NCBI GenBank assembly: GCA_003149635.1
Contig: QCWI01000010.1
Location: 1-64,000, forward strand
DNA from: Fluviicola sp. XM-24bin1
GTDB taxonomy: Bacteria > Bacteroidota > Bacteroidia > Flavobacteriales_D > Crocinitomicaceae
DNA: 64,000 nucleotides
Reading direction: 5' to 3'
Shown: positions 37,858-48,386 of the stretch, in pieces
How the letters are laid out: each line of letters begins with the position of its first letter
Numbering within the stretch: position 1 is the first letter of the stretch
Position numbers and translations under genes: made by a program
Notes under the pieces: model-generated
Seen by the model: the letters and a program-made list of their open reading frames with translations, nothing else
What the model was told of the DNA's origin: nothing
The model's database searches: none

Positions 37858-40737
37858 ATGAAAACTTTACGATTACTAACTTGCCTAGCGCTCACGGTTT
37901 CAGCATCACAATTCGTTGCGGCACAATGTGGGCCAACGTCAGTTACTCCTACTCCACAAGTAAGTGGACTTTGTGAAGGAGATATAGACACGATTGATTT
38001 CGCGGCTGCCGGAACATGTACCGGAAACTGGGAATTTCAGGTAGAAACTTCTACGAACGTTGTTGTTCAAGCATGGTCAACGAGCACACAATTGATTTTC
38101 TCGCCGACAACTACAGATACATACACTGTTCTTGCGCGCTGTTCAGCATGCCCAACTGCTACGGTTTCTGACACCTTCTTATTAGAAGTAATTCCAGCGC
38201 CGGTTATTACAGCAGATACTTTCGTTTGTTACGGAACCGCTGCACAATTTACCGCAACAGGCCCAACGAATGCAATGTCATGGTGGGATGCAAACGGTGT
38301 CAATCAGTTATCAGCGAACGAAAACTACACGACTCCGCCAATGACTGCCAACGAGACTTTCATGATGGAAGTTACGGGTACAGTTACCGGAGGTACTTCT
38401 CAAGGAAGCATCTTATTAACAGAGTGTGGATTGCACGGGTTCCCGGGGTCAGCCTCTGCGGATTACGTTGAAGTATCCAATCTCTACAATACACCAGTAA
38501 ATACAGCTGGATGGGTTGTAGCGTTGAGCGCTTCTTATACGAACATCAACTCGGCAAATACCATTCTTTGGAACTTACCAGCTACCTTCCCTCCTTGTTC
38601 TATTGAATCAAGATCGGATGTAGCCGGTGGTACTTCATCACCGTACTGGGGGAATAACATCTTCTGGAACCCAAGTAATAACGGTTGGGCATTGATTCTT
38701 GATGACAACGGAAACCTTGTAGACTTCGTAGTATGGGGATGGACAGCGGTAGATATCGCAAACTTCAACATGAATATCAACGGTTACAACGTTACCATTG
38801 GTCCAGAATGGATCGGTGCGTCATGTAGTGCAGCTTGTACAACAGTTGGAGGTGTCCCTTACAGTATTTCACGTATTGGATCTAGTGACAGTAATACTGC
38901 CGCTGACTTTGTTTGTCAGGCAACTTCATTAAACTCATTGAATCCATCTCTAAACTGTGGGTGGACGACGTCAACAATGGCTTGTTACCATCCTGTAAAT
39001 GTTTGGGTGGATATGCCACCAACAGCATCGAATCCAGCAACTTTTGCGACAGATTGTTACGCTGCAGTTCCTGCACCAGATGTAAACGTAGTAATTGACG
39101 AATTAGACGATCATACGGCCAATCCAACAGTACAATTCATGGGAGAAGTCTCCAATGGACAAACCTGTCCGGAAATATTAACCAGGACGTATCGAGTCAC
39201 CGACTCCTGCTCCAACTGGATTGAAGTCACCCATACGATTAGGATTTTCGATTCCATTGCTCCGGTAATGGATCCAGCTCCAGCCGACTTAACCGTTTCT
39301 TGTTATGCGGATGTCCCTGCTATAGGAACGCTGAACTGGACGGACAACTGTATGGGAACTGGAATTGCGCAAGGTGTGGAAGTTTCAAGTGGAACAACAT
39401 GTCCTGAGATTTTGACTAGAACTTGGACAATCGCAGATACATGTGGTAACACAGCGACAGAAACACAAGTGATTACTATTCACGATCAAGATGCTCCGGT
39501 AATCGAGCCGGCACCTGCTAGTGTGAATGTATCTTGTTATGGAGATGTTCCTGCCATGATTCCATTGAACTGGACGGATAACTGTGACGGCGCTGGCGTA
39601 TTGAACGGAACTGAAGTTTCAGACGGTCAGTCATGTCCAGAAACGATTACTAGAACATGGACTTACACAGATGGATGTGGTAACACAGCGACTGAAACGC
39701 AAGTAATTGTAGTTCATGATCAAGATGCTCCTGTTATTGATCCTGCTCCTGCGAGCCTAAATGTTCAGTGTTATGCAGACGTACCAGCTATGGTTCCGTT
39801 GAACTGGACAGATAACTGTGATGGTGCAGGTGTATTGAACGGTGTTGAACTTTCGGACGGAATGTCTTGTCCAGAAACAATCACACGTACTTGGACATAC
39901 ACTGACGGATGTGGTAATACAGCAACTGAGACGCAAGTAATTGTTGTGCATGATATCACTCCTCCTACTGCGAGTCCACTTCCTAGCATGACTGTTAACG
40001 TACTTCCTCCACCAGACATTTCGTTGCTTTCTGATGCTGCGGATAACTGTGGAATACCATTAGTGGTTTGGGTGAATGACTCTACCGACAATGGATTCTG
40101 TCCGGAGAATGTGGTTCGAACGTACAGTATTACTGACGATTGCGGAAACGAACTCTTGGTAACACAAAACTTCCAAGTAGGAGATAATATTCCTGTTGTA
40201 AACTTTACAGCTTCGCAAACGATTCTTACGAATGCGAACTTGGATACTACTGGAATCGTTCAATTCTTCAATAATACTATTGGAGGAGAAACATACTACT
40301 GGGATTTTGGAGACGGATGGTCAAGTACAGATTTCAATACTACTCACACGTTTAACACTTCTGAAAATGGAGGTTTCGTTGTGACGCTCTATGGATACTC
40401 AGAATACGGATGTGTAGACTCTGCTTCTGTTGTGATTCAAGTGCGTAAAGAGATTTTGTACTACATTCCGAATACATTTACTCCAGATGGAGATGAATTC
40501 AACCAAACTTTCCAACCTGTATTTGAATCAGGGTTTGATCCACACGATTGGAACATGATCATATTTAACCGGTGGGGAGAAGTTATCTTCGAATCCAACA
40601 ACGCCGACATCGGTTGGGATGGAACATACAACGGTGAAGTCGTTCAACAAGGAACGTACACATATAAAATTGAGTTCGGTTTAGAGTACACCGACGCAAG
40701 AGAGATAATTACCGGTCACGTCAACCTTATCAAGTGA
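37858..40737 (+). CDS. Large secreted protein: lamin-tail-like region, HYR-like repeats, PKD, gliding-motility CHU_C C-terminal domain
   Basis: 'YYIPNTFTPDGDEFNQTFQPVF...YDRWG-like IIFNRWGEVIFES...GWDGTYNGEVVQQGTYTYKIEF' CHU_C motif. Confidence 0.9.
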   Translation: MKTLRLLTCLALTVSASQFVAAQCGPTSVTPTPQVSGLCEGDIDTIDFAAAGTCTGNWEFQVETSTNVVVQAWSTSTQLIFSPTTTDTYTVLARCSACPTATVSDTFLLEVIPAPVITADTFVCYGTAAQFTATGPTNAMSWWDANGVNQLSANENYTTPPMTANETFMMEVTGTVTGGTSQGSILLTECGLHGFPGSASADYVEVSNLYNTPVNTAGWVVALSASYTNINSANTILWNLPATFPPCSIESRSDVAGGTSSPYWGNNIFWNPSNNGWALILDDNGNLVDFVVWGWTAVDIANFNMNINGYNVTIGPEWIGASCSAACTTVGGVPYSISRIGSSDSNTAADFVCQATSLNSLNPSLNCGWTTSTMACYHPVNVWVDMPPTASNPATFATDCYAAVPAPDVNVVIDELDDHTANPTVQFMGEVSNGQTCPEILTRTYRVTDSCSNWIEVTHTIRIFDSIAPVMDPAPADLTVSCYADVPAIGTLNWTDNCMGTGIAQGVEVSSGTTCPEILTRTWTIADTCGNTATETQVITIHDQDAPVIEPAPASVNVSCYGDVPAMIPLNWTDNCDGAGVLNGTEVSDGQSCPETITRTWTYTDGCGNTATETQVIVVHDQDAPVIDPAPASLNVQCYADVPAMVPLNWTDNCDGAGVLNGVELSDGMSCPETITRTWTYTDGCGNTATETQVIVVHDITPPTASPLPSMTVNVLPPPDISLLSDAADNCGIPLVVWVNDSTDNGFCPENVVRTYSITDDCGNELLVTQNFQVGDNIPVVNFTASQTILTNANLDTTGIVQFFNNTIGGETYYWDFGDGWSSTDFNTTHTFNTSENGGFVVTLYGYSEYGCVDSASVVIQVRKEILYYIPNTFTPDGDEFNQTFQPVFESGFDPHDWNMIIFNRWGEVIFESNNADIGWDGTYNGEVVQQGTYTYKIEFGLEYTDAREIITGHVNLIK
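39247..39948 (+). repeat. Three tandem 234-bp in-frame repeats (78 aa HYR-like modules)
   Basis: Units at 39247, 39481, 39715, each '..APV..PAPA...CY.DVPA...LNWTDNC...CPE..TRTW...CGNTATETQVI..'; spacing exactly 234 bp. Confidence 0.85.
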
Positions 40738-40752
40738 CCCCTCTAGTAAAGA

Positions 40753-40787
40753 CAAAAGCCGCTTCTCGTTCAAGAAGCGGCTTTTGT
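40753..40787 (+). terminator. Rho-independent terminator
   Basis: AAAAGCCGCTTCTcgttcaAGAAGCGGCTTTT. Confidence 0.9.
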
Positions 40788-40805
40788 GTTTTATTCAATT
40801 GAAGT

Positions 40806-41219
40806 TTAGTTCTTCCAAGCGTTATATCCTCCATCCAGTTCATAAATCTCTTTGAACCCCATGGATTTCATCATTTGAACAGCTTTCGCACTGCGCCCTC
40901 CTGCAGCACAGTAAATGAGAACAGGCTTTTCCTTATCCAACGATTCTAGTTGGTTCTGGAAATTGGCATCGTGAAAGTTCATTTCCATGGCATCGGCAAT
41001 TTTCCCTTGCTGAATTTCACCAGGCGTTCGAACGTCTACAAGTTGTCTACCCTCTTTATCCAATAACTTCGTAAACTCTTTTTTGTTTACCAATTGTGCA
41101 ACGGCAGTAACTTGCGTTTGCTCTTGTCCTGATTCCTCGTTGTTTTCTTCCTGTGCGTTCGAACATCCCACAGCAAGTAGTGAAACTGCAACGACTCCAA
41201 ATATTTTAAGCATTCTCAT
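40806..41219 (-). CDS. Rhodanese-like domain lipoprotein
   Basis: 'LVDVRTPGEIQQGKIADAMEMNFHD...VLIYCAAGGRSAKAVQMMKSMGF'; lipobox. Confidence 0.9.
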   Translation of the reverse strand: MRMLKIFGVVAVSLLAVGCSNAQEENNEESGQEQTQVTAVAQLVNKKEFTKLLDKEGRQLVDVRTPGEIQQGKIADAMEMNFHDANFQNQLESLDKEKPVLIYCAAGGRSAKAVQMMKSMGFKEIYELDGGYNAWKN

Positions 41220-41303
41220 AGCTGTTAATTTATTGCAATTTACACATTATTGGATGCCGTAATGTAACCTTGATTACAGAACGATGCCTTACATTTGTGT
41301 CCG

Positions 41304-41765
41304 ATGCTATCAAAAGAAGAGCGGAAAGCACTCAATACAGCCTTTTGGGAAGGATTTCGCAAGGAGATGCGAAAACTTAAATCTGCGAACGGAAGAAACA
41401 TTAACTGGATTAACTATCCTTCTGACGTCAAAGACATCTATATCCGTTTGGAAGCTGATCACACTGGTGCAAGGCTTTGCTTCGATATCCAACCAAAAGA
41501 CGATAGCATCCGTTCGATTCTCTGGGAGCAACTAACAGAACTTCGTGTTGTTATGGAAGGGGAAGTTGGTACTGCTCAATGGAATGAATTTGACCGTGTT
41601 TTCCAAGGAAGAAACGTCTCAAGAGTCTCATGGGTTCTGGAAGACGCTAATTTCTACAAAGAGGAAGACCGAATCAGAATCAAAGATTTTTTGCGCTCAA
41701 AATTGGTACAGTTTGACGCATTTTATCAGGAATACAAAGAAATATTAATAATACTCGCCGAGTAA
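41304..41765 (+). CDS. DUF4268 domain-containing protein
   Basis: 'NAAFWEGF-like NTAFWEGFRKEMRK...NWINYPSDVKDIYIRLEADHTGARLCFDIQ'. Confidence 0.8.
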   Translation: MLSKEERKALNTAFWEGFRKEMRKLKSANGRNINWINYPSDVKDIYIRLEADHTGARLCFDIQPKDDSIRSILWEQLTELRVVMEGEVGTAQWNEFDRVFQGRNVSRVSWVLEDANFYKEEDRIRIKDFLRSKLVQFDAFYQEYKEILIILAE

Positions 41766-41788
41766 CTTCAAAATCGTACTTTTACGCC

Positions 41789-42586
41789 ATGATTAAGCAA
41801 TTGTTATCGATCGGATTTGTTGGTTTGTTGACCTATTCTCAAGCACAAACATTGGTTTACGAGGAAGATTTTGACAACGGAATCCCTGCAAGCTATACCC
41901 TTGTTGACAATGATGGATTCACTCCAAATCAAGCTACTGCTGAATTTGCAGATGCCTGGATAGCGTTGCCAGATCCTTTGGACTCTACGGATACAATTGT
42001 GGGATCTACTTCGTTCTTCGAACCCATTGGAACCGCTGATCGATGGCTCATCACTCCGGCAATTACACTCGGAGCATATGGAAACTTTGTCTACTGGGAA
42101 GGTCGCTCTCATGATCCTTCTTTCCCTGATGGTTACTTTGTATTAGCATCTCGCACGGGAACACAAATCGCAGACTTTACAGATACCGTAGCAGTTGTTT
42201 TCGCTGAATTATCTACCTGGACATTGAACAGTGCTAGCTTGAGCGATGCTGGATTGGACGGTGAGACGGTACATTTGGCGTTTGTGAATCGTACATTCGA
42301 TGGATTCAAATTGTATTTAGATTCTATTTCTGTATTTGTGGATGATCCAGTTGGTTTGCAAGAAGAACAAGTATTGCAGGTTCAATTCGGGCCGAATCCA
42401 ACGGAAGATCAAGTGTACTTCAATATGCAACCCGATTTAATTCAAATCTACACGCTCTCTGGAGCATCGGTAGCGGTATTTGAGAATGCCAATCAAATTT
42501 CTCTAGCTGATTTACCGGCAGGAATGTACTGGATGGAAATCCGTAAAGGAAATGCAGTAGTCCGCGAGAAAATTGTAAAACGCTAG
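41789..42586 (+). CDS. Choice-of-anchor J domain protein with T9SS sorting domain
   Basis: 'EEDFDNGIPASYTLVDNDG...ADRWLITPAITLG...FGPNPTEDQVYFNM...GMYWMEIRKGNAVVREKIVKR'. Confidence 0.85.
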   Translation: MIKQLLSIGFVGLLTYSQAQTLVYEEDFDNGIPASYTLVDNDGFTPNQATAEFADAWIALPDPLDSTDTIVGSTSFFEPIGTADRWLITPAITLGAYGNFVYWEGRSHDPSFPDGYFVLASRTGTQIADFTDTVAVVFAELSTWTLNSASLSDAGLDGETVHLAFVNRTFDGFKLYLDSISVFVDDPVGLQEEQVLQVQFGPNPTEDQVYFNMQPDLIQIYTLSGASVAVFENANQISLADLPAGMYWMEIRKGNAVVREKIVKR

Positions 42587-43029
42587 AGCTCTGGCAATGG
42601 AATCAGCTCCAAGGTAAACGGAGCACTCCCCTTCTTTAATGGGCGCATGATAATTCTTTCTTCTTCCAACACAGAAAGCTTAAACATCCATTCCTCTTGT
42701 TTCCTGAACGTGATGGACATCGTTTTTTTATCCGAATCCAAGTAATATCTAGCCTTTTTCGGATCGTTTTGACCCATAGCATGCAACGGTAGTCGATCAA
42801 TCACACCATTGTCATGAAAAATGAAGACTTCTTTGTTCCTGAGCCCCGTGCGAGTAACGTCAACGTCGTTGACGATCATTTTATCAACCAACCAGACTTT
42901 GCTGTTACCGTCACAAAACAAATCACTGTAATCCACTGACTTCAGCGGATAATTCGACGTACAACTCGACAGTGCGATTGTAAGTGCCAGTGAGCCAGTG
43001 AGCGTGAGTGCTAGAAAGGAGAATCGCAT
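42583..43029 (-). CDS. Hypothetical lipoprotein
   Basis: 148 aa; 'TIALSSCTSN' lipobox. Confidence 0.65.
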   Translation of the reverse strand: MRFSFLALTLTGSLALTIALSSCTSNYPLKSVDYSDLFCDGNSKVWLVDKMIVNDVDVTRTGLRNKEVFIFHDNGVIDRLPLHAMGQNDPKKARYYLDSDKKTMSITFRKQEEWMFKLSVLEEERIIMRPLKKGSAPFTLELIPLPEL

Positions 43030-43682
43030 TAAAAGATCAGGTTGCTTTGCATGATGGAACCATAAATCTCATTGGTCACCGAATCTCTAGTAGCTTCAGA
43101 CAAGGTTTTTACCCCTTCACCGTAATCCAATCCTTCAATGGATTTGAATTCGTATCTGTCTCCGTTCCATTCGTATCGACATTGGAACAAGGTCTCATCT
43201 GCCTTTACGTACAACGCAAGAATCAAATCGTTGACATCTTTCCCAGTATCTTTTGCGATCAAATCACCACGGAATCCATTCACCTGAACCAACTCTCCAT
43301 TAACGCGTTCAAAAACAATGATATGACGCACAGGAGGCAATGGCGTTCCACTTCCTTTCAGTCGGATTCCAGCTTTAACTTCAAGAATAAACGCATCTTC
43401 TATGGCCGCTCCTTTTTTGAATGGAATCACTCTAAAATTTTGCGGAGTACATTCTGCGATCAATCCAAGGGAATCCTTTAAGACACAAATATCCAATTCC
43501 TCCAAAATTGCTTGTGTTTTAGGATTGTCAAACTCATTGGCAGAGAAATCCGTCTCCTGCACTTCAATTTGACTTTTCTCACCGACTTTGTCTGTTGGTT
43601 TTGAATCGCTTACTTCTGAGTCGCATGAAAACAGCAAAAACGCTGTGAGTAAGTATAATAGAAAATGTTTCATCAAATTCAT
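43029..43682 (-). CDS. Hypothetical lipoprotein
   Basis: 217 aa; 'FLLFSCDSE' lipobox. Confidence 0.65.
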   Translation of the reverse strand: MNLMKHFLLYLLTAFLLFSCDSEVSDSKPTDKVGEKSQIEVQETDFSANEFDNPKTQAILEELDICVLKDSLGLIAECTPQNFRVIPFKKGAAIEDAFILEVKAGIRLKGSGTPLPPVRHIIVFERVNGELVQVNGFRGDLIAKDTGKDVNDLILALYVKADETLFQCRYEWNGDRYEFKSIEGLDYGEGVKTLSEATRDSVTNEIYGSIMQSNLIF

Positions 43683-43702
43683 AATTCAGAAATCTGCAAT
43701 AG

Positions 43703-44569
43703 TTACGGAAATACCTGAACGGCCTTTTGCATGGAACTAACGAAGGCATCATTATCGATTCCTGTTCCGACGGCATTGGCATCAAACCACGCCAACATCG
43801 CTTCTGTAGGCATATTTCCAGTTAAATCGTCTTTGGCCATGGGACATCCACCAAATCCTTTGATCGCACCATCAAATCTGCGACAACCTGCTTCGTAGGC
43901 AGCCTTCACCAAGTTCTGAGCATTTTCAGGAACCGTATGCAAATGTGCCCCGAACTCTACTTCTGGAAGCTCTTTGATCAAGGTAGCGAACAAACTATCC
44001 ACAATTTCAGGATTCGCAACACCAATGGTATCGGATAATGCGAGAATTTTTATATCCAATTCCTTATTTAGCTTCTCGCTCCATTTCGCTACAATATCTG
44101 GGTGCCAGTCCTCGCCATAAGGATTTCCGAATCCCATGGACAAGTACAAAACCAACTCTTTATTGGCTTTCATAGCGATTTCACGAATCCCTTCCACTCG
44201 GGAGAATGATTCGTCTATTGTCGCATTGGTATTTCTTTTCTGAAATTCTTCGGATACGGAAAAAGGATACCCCAGATATTTAATGCGCTCAAAAGATGCG
44301 GCATCATTGGCTCCGCGTTCATTAGCGATTATCGCCAAAAGATGACTTTCAGAATCATTCAATCCTTCCAAAACTTCCGCTGAATCTCGCATTTGAGGAA
44401 TGGCCTTCGGTGAAACGAAACTCCCAAAGTCAATGGTGTCAAACCCACATTCCAACAAACCGTTGATGTAATCGATTTTTACATCCGTAGGAACAAAATC
44501 ATGAAGTCCTTGCATCGCATCGCGCGGACATTCGATCAGTTTCAATTTTTCCATACTTAAAAATACCAA
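43703..44569 (-). CDS. Hydroxymethylglutaryl-CoA lyase
   Basis: 'KLIECPRDAMQGLHDFVPTDVKIDYINGLLECGFDTIDFGSFVSPKAIPQM...GGCPMAKDDLTGNMPTE'. Confidence 0.92.
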   Translation of the reverse strand: MVFLSMEKLKLIECPRDAMQGLHDFVPTDVKIDYINGLLECGFDTIDFGSFVSPKAIPQMRDSAEVLEGLNDSESHLLAIIANERGANDAASFERIKYLGYPFSVSEEFQKRNTNATIDESFSRVEGIREIAMKANKELVLYLSMGFGNPYGEDWHPDIVAKWSEKLNKELDIKILALSDTIGVANPEIVDSLFATLIKELPEVEFGAHLHTVPENAQNLVKAAYEAGCRRFDGAIKGFGGCPMAKDDLTGNMPTEAMLAWFDANAVGTGIDNDAFVSSMQKAVQVFP

Positions 44570-45601
44570 TTATCCCTTAGACAAAATGGCCTTATTGATG
44601 TCCTTAACAAGCTTTGGCCCTTCGTAGATAAATCCGGTATAGAGTTGCACCAAATCAGCGCCTGCTTCGATCTTTTCCAGAGCGTCAGCTGCAGAGTGAA
44701 TTCCGCCGACTCCGATAATTGGAAACGCTTTGTTTGAAGTCTCTGACAAATAACGAATAACTTCGGTAGATCTTGATTTTACTGGCTTCCCAGAAAGCCC
44801 ACCTGCACCAATTTCTTCAACGCGTTCTTTCGAAGTTTTCAGTCCGTCTCTGCTAATCGTCGTATTCGTAGCGATGACTCCGTCCAATTTCGTGTCTTTG
44901 ACGATATCAATGATATCATCCAATTGTTCATTGCTTAAATCTGGAGCAATTTTCAACAAAATAGGCTTTCTAGAAGGTTTCTTGTTATTTAGATCTTGAA
45001 GGGTCTGAAGCAATTCAGTCAACGGCTCTTTTTCCTGTAACGCTCGCAGATTGGGCGTATTAGGAGATGATACGTTCACAACGAAATAATCGACGAAATC
45101 AAATAAAGCGTTGAATGCAATGATATAATCTTCAGTCGCTGATTCATTCGGAGTTACCTTATTCTTGCCAATGTTTCCACCAATGATTAATTGCGTCTTT
45201 CGTTTTTTCAGATTCTCTACGGCGTTCTCAACACCATCATTGTTGAATCCCATTCGGTTGATAATCGCTTCGTCCTCTTTCAATCGGAACAAACGCGGCT
45301 TCTCATTTCCAGGCTGTCCTTTTGGTGTGACTGTCCCAACCTCTATAAAACCAAATCCGCAATAAGCAAGATCGTTATACATGGAGGCATTTTTGTCAAA
45401 TCCTGCAGCCAAGCCTACTGGGTTCTCGAATTGGATCCCGAACACCTCGCGTTTTAAACGATCGTCCTTCACTCGATACATGCTGTTCCACAAACCTTTC
45501 ATTCCAGGAATGCGGAGCATAAAACGAATCATCCCTACCGTTTTGTAGTGAATTTTCTCTGGATCGAATTGAAAAAGAATGGATCGGACTAACTTGAACA
45601 T
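44570..45601 (-). CDS. pyrD: Quinone-dependent dihydroorotate dehydrogenase
   Basis: '[48 protein letters not shown]...[12 protein letters not shown]...[15 protein letters not shown]'. Confidence 0.95.
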   Translation of the reverse strand: MFKLVRSILFQFDPEKIHYKTVGMIRFMLRIPGMKGLWNSMYRVKDDRLKREVFGIQFENPVGLAAGFDKNASMYNDLAYCGFGFIEVGTVTPKGQPGNEKPRLFRLKEDEAIINRMGFNNDGVENAVENLKKRKTQLIIGGNIGKNKVTPNESATEDYIIAFNALFDFVDYFVVNVSSPNTPNLRALQEKEPLTELLQTLQDLNNKKPSRKPILLKIAPDLSNEQLDDIIDIVKDTKLDGVIATNTTISRDGLKTSKERVEEIGAGGLSGKPVKSRSTEVIRYLSETSNKAFPIIGVGGIHSAADALEKIEAGADLVQLYTGFIYEGPKLVKDINKAILSKG

Positions 45602-45628
45602 AAATAAGGTTTTCGCAAAGGTATAAAC

Positions 45629-45658
45629 GAAAAAGAGGTGACCGAAGCCACCTCTTAA
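45629..45658 (-). terminator. Rho-independent terminator
   Basis: AAGAGGTGaccgaagCCACCTCTT with T run on minus strand. Confidence 0.75.
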
Positions 45659-45684
45659 TATCTTTCAAATAAATATGAACAATC

Positions 45685-46686
45685 TTAGAACTTGTAACGT
45701 CCTCTCCAACGGTTCATACGACGCGACTTCGCGTAATCCTTATAAGTAATGTTTCTTGCAACAACGATGTTTACTGTGTAGAATGCATCGTTTTGAGCAT
45801 CTCCACGTTGTTGTCCTGGTGCAAACCAAGCCGTGTTATCAGTTGCCGGATTCGCTAGGTAGACTGCAGCGTTTGCATCTCCTTGTGTAGCAGCAGCAAT
45901 ATAAGCTGGGTCTGCGTAGTATCCACTTACATCGTCCATGTAATCTGTGAAAGTCTTGATGTACGTTGCTTCAATTCCTAGACGCCACATACGACCGATT
46001 CCCATACGCATACCAACTCCGAAAGGAATTGTAGCTGTAACTGGCAAGTAACGATCCGGTGCTACGTAATCTTGAGTACCGTCGCCATTATACACTGTGA
46101 AAGTTTCTCCTGATCCTTGTCCCTCAGTACCCAATGGTCGAAGAGCTACCCATTCCCCTTGGAAACGCGCTTTCGGATTGTAGTAGTTGACACCTACACC
46201 AGTGAACAAGTAAATTTGCTCGTTGCGGTTTTTCATTTTTCGGCTGTGTCCACCCAATCCATAACGGTTACCAAACTTCTCGTTTGCCAAAATGATAATT
46301 TCGATTCGCTGTTGCAACTCGTAGAACATAGAACGGAAATGAAGGTTACGCGATTGACGAACGATTTCATTTGTTAATGCATCGTCACCACGAACCATAC
46401 CGATGTTCAAAGTTGTTGATGTTGCCCAACGTGGGTGAAAGCGGAAACGGTAACCGACCATTCCACCTAAACTTGTAGACGCCCAATCGATATCAGCAAG
46501 ACTGTAGTCTGTACCAATTTGATCACGTCCTCCCAAGTCTCCAAGGAATTGTGTTCCACCGAAACCGAATAGAATTTCCTTTTTGTTCAATGCCCAGTTA
46601 CTCTGAGTATTGAAGTTGGTGTGCTGCGCATTTGTGTAAGCAGTTGACGCAGCAAATAGTAGTAATAGAAAAAATGAATTTCTCAT
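45685..46686 (-). CDS. Outer membrane beta-barrel protein
   Basis: Signal peptide from internal Met (MRNSFFLLLLFAASTAYTNAQ); 'EILFGFGGTQFLGDLGG', 'MVGYRFRFHPRWA'. Confidence 0.8.
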   Translation of the reverse strand: MRNSFFLLLLFAASTAYTNAQHTNFNTQSNWALNKKEILFGFGGTQFLGDLGGRDQIGTDYSLADIDWASTSLGGMVGYRFRFHPRWATSTTLNIGMVRGDDALTNEIVRQSRNLHFRSMFYELQQRIEIIILANEKFGNRYGLGGHSRKMKNRNEQIYLFTGVGVNYYNPKARFQGEWVALRPLGTEGQGSGETFTVYNGDGTQDYVAPDRYLPVTATIPFGVGMRMGIGRMWRLGIEATYIKTFTDYMDDVSGYYADPAYIAAATQGDANAAVYLANPATDNTAWFAPGQQRGDAQNDAFYTVNIVVARNITYKDYAKSRRMNRWRGRYKF

Positions 46687-46836
46687 TCCAGTTAAGTTTG
46701 AGGTATTTACCTGTTTTTCAACGGCACGAAAATATGAATGTTTTGGCAACTGTGCAATTAATATCGTTAACATTTTATTAAACGTAAAATGTTGATGAGT
46801 GGTTGTCTCTTCTGAATGATCGTATTAAACCGTTTT

Positions 46837-47619
46837 TTAAGGTTTCGTGATTAATGAGAAAGCCTTAAGTTGAACAGGCTTTCCATCGCGATCTACGGCC
46901 TTGAAATTCGAGAAAGTAACTTCAATTGCTGATCCACAATCACGGATTTCGTCGCATACTTGAGAAGGCAATCTATTTCCACGAATTCTTGCAGTGATAT
47001 CACGTGCACAAGAACGGTATTGAATCGTGTATTGATGAATCATGACGCCTCCATCTACCTGAATTCCGAGTGGATCACAAAAATCACGGAACGCAATTGG
47101 CCCTCCAGTAACACCGGCAAGGTTTGGCATTCCAATTTCTGCCTTTTTTACAACTTCCTCCTCTTCTTGCGTTTTGCGTGCAGCGGTATTCGTTGTTCCT
47201 TCTGAAGTATTCTGGGTGGATTGCGTTGTTGTAGTTTCTTCTGAATTGGTGTTCGATTGGGAAGTTTCTTCCTCGTTTGACGTTTCTTCAGAATCCGCCG
47301 CAACAACCTCTTCTTCTGAATCGGTATTTTCTTTGGCTTCTTTGATAACCGGATCTTTTTTCTGGTCATCTGCGGATGTCATAACAACGGCTTGATTGTT
47401 ATCAGGCTTCTTCACTGGAGTATCTGAACTGGAAAGTGTTACAGCGGTAACAATGACAGCAACTGCTACAACACCAACGGTTCCATAGAACCAATTTGTC
47501 TGCCAGTAGGGTTTCCCGAGACCTTTCGCACCTTTAACCACATTTGCGAAATCCTGTTTAGACCTGATATAATCTGAGCTAATTGGCTCGCGGTCTAAAA
47601 TGGTCTTTATTTTTTCCAT
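46837..47619 (-). CDS. Single-pass membrane protein downstream of sigma factor, putative anti-sigma
   Basis: Cytosolic N-term, TM 'WFYGTVGVVAVAVIVTAVTL', Glu/Thr-rich linker; next to sigma-70 ORF. Confidence 0.5.
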   Translation of the reverse strand: MEKIKTILDREPISSDYIRSKQDFANVVKGAKGLGKPYWQTNWFYGTVGVVAVAVIVTAVTLSSSDTPVKKPDNNQAVVMTSADDQKKDPVIKEAKENTDSEEEVVAADSEETSNEEETSQSNTNSEETTTTQSTQNTSEGTTNTAARKTQEEEEVVKKAEIGMPNLAGVTGGPIAFRDFCDPLGIQVDGGVMIHQYTIQYRSCARDITARIRGNRLPSQVCDEIRDCGSAIEVTFSNFKAVDRDGKPVQLKAFSLITKP

Positions 47620-47627
47620 TTGTATTA

Positions 47628-48194
47628 TTATTTCATAAATAGCTTCTTTAACCTCTCCAGCGCCCTGAATGTCCGTACCTTTGCATTGTTCTCCGTGATT
47701 TCAAGAATCTCACCGATTTCGCGGTAAGAGCGTTTCTCGAAATAACGCAATTCGATCAATTGCAAATCTCCATCTTTCAACAATGACAAGCATTGTAGCA
47801 ACTTTTTCTTGTTGGTAACGGAGTCGTCTTCTTCAAACTCTTCCACCATCTCAAAAAGATGCATGCTTTCAACGTTCACCGTTCTTCTTGCTTTTCTATC
47901 GCGAAATGCCTGGTACAACTCGCTTTTAGCGATACGATAGAGCCACGAGGAGAATGGAACACCTCTGTACTCGTACTTATGAAGGTTTTTCAACGCCTTC
48001 ACAAAAACTTGCGATGTAACATCAAAAGCCAAATGTTCATCATCCATCCGTTGATAGATGTAGCGAAATATCTGTTCATGATATTTCTGATACAGTGGTC
48101 CGAATCGCTCCGGATTCTCCTTCGCCTCCTGAATAATAACCAACTCCTCCTGGAGACGGTCATTCGTCTGGTGGTAAACAGGGTTCACTGCCAT
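47628..48194 (-). CDS. RNA polymerase sigma-70 family (ECF) sigma factor
   Basis: 'FGPLYQKYHEQIFRYIYQRMDDEHLAFDVTSQVFVKALKNLHKYEYRGVPFSSWLYRIAKSE...ELRYFEKRSYREIGEILEITENNAKVRTFRALERLKK'. Confidence 0.95.
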   Translation of the reverse strand: MAVNPVYHQTNDRLQEELVIIQEAKENPERFGPLYQKYHEQIFRYIYQRMDDEHLAFDVTSQVFVKALKNLHKYEYRGVPFSSWLYRIAKSELYQAFRDRKARRTVNVESMHLFEMVEEFEEDDSVTNKKKLLQCLSLLKDGDLQLIELRYFEKRSYREIGEILEITENNAKVRTFRALERLKKLFMK

Positions 48195-48386
48195 TGGTTC
48201 TGGTTTAAATAGTTCTAGTTTGGTTTTATAAAGCTTGCAGACTTTATACTCCCATAACTGTTAATAATACATTTGGTTACAATGTCTAACGCAAAAACGT
48301 TGCCAATATTATGTGCTCATAACAAAAGGCTCTGTTTGTAGGCTTTTCCGAATCGTTTTAAAAGCGAAAAACTTTTATGTAAGTCA

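Noticed and set aside
39247-39948. Mobile or CRISPR-like repeats
   Set aside because: Repeats are in-frame protein modules of 234 bp with no spacers.
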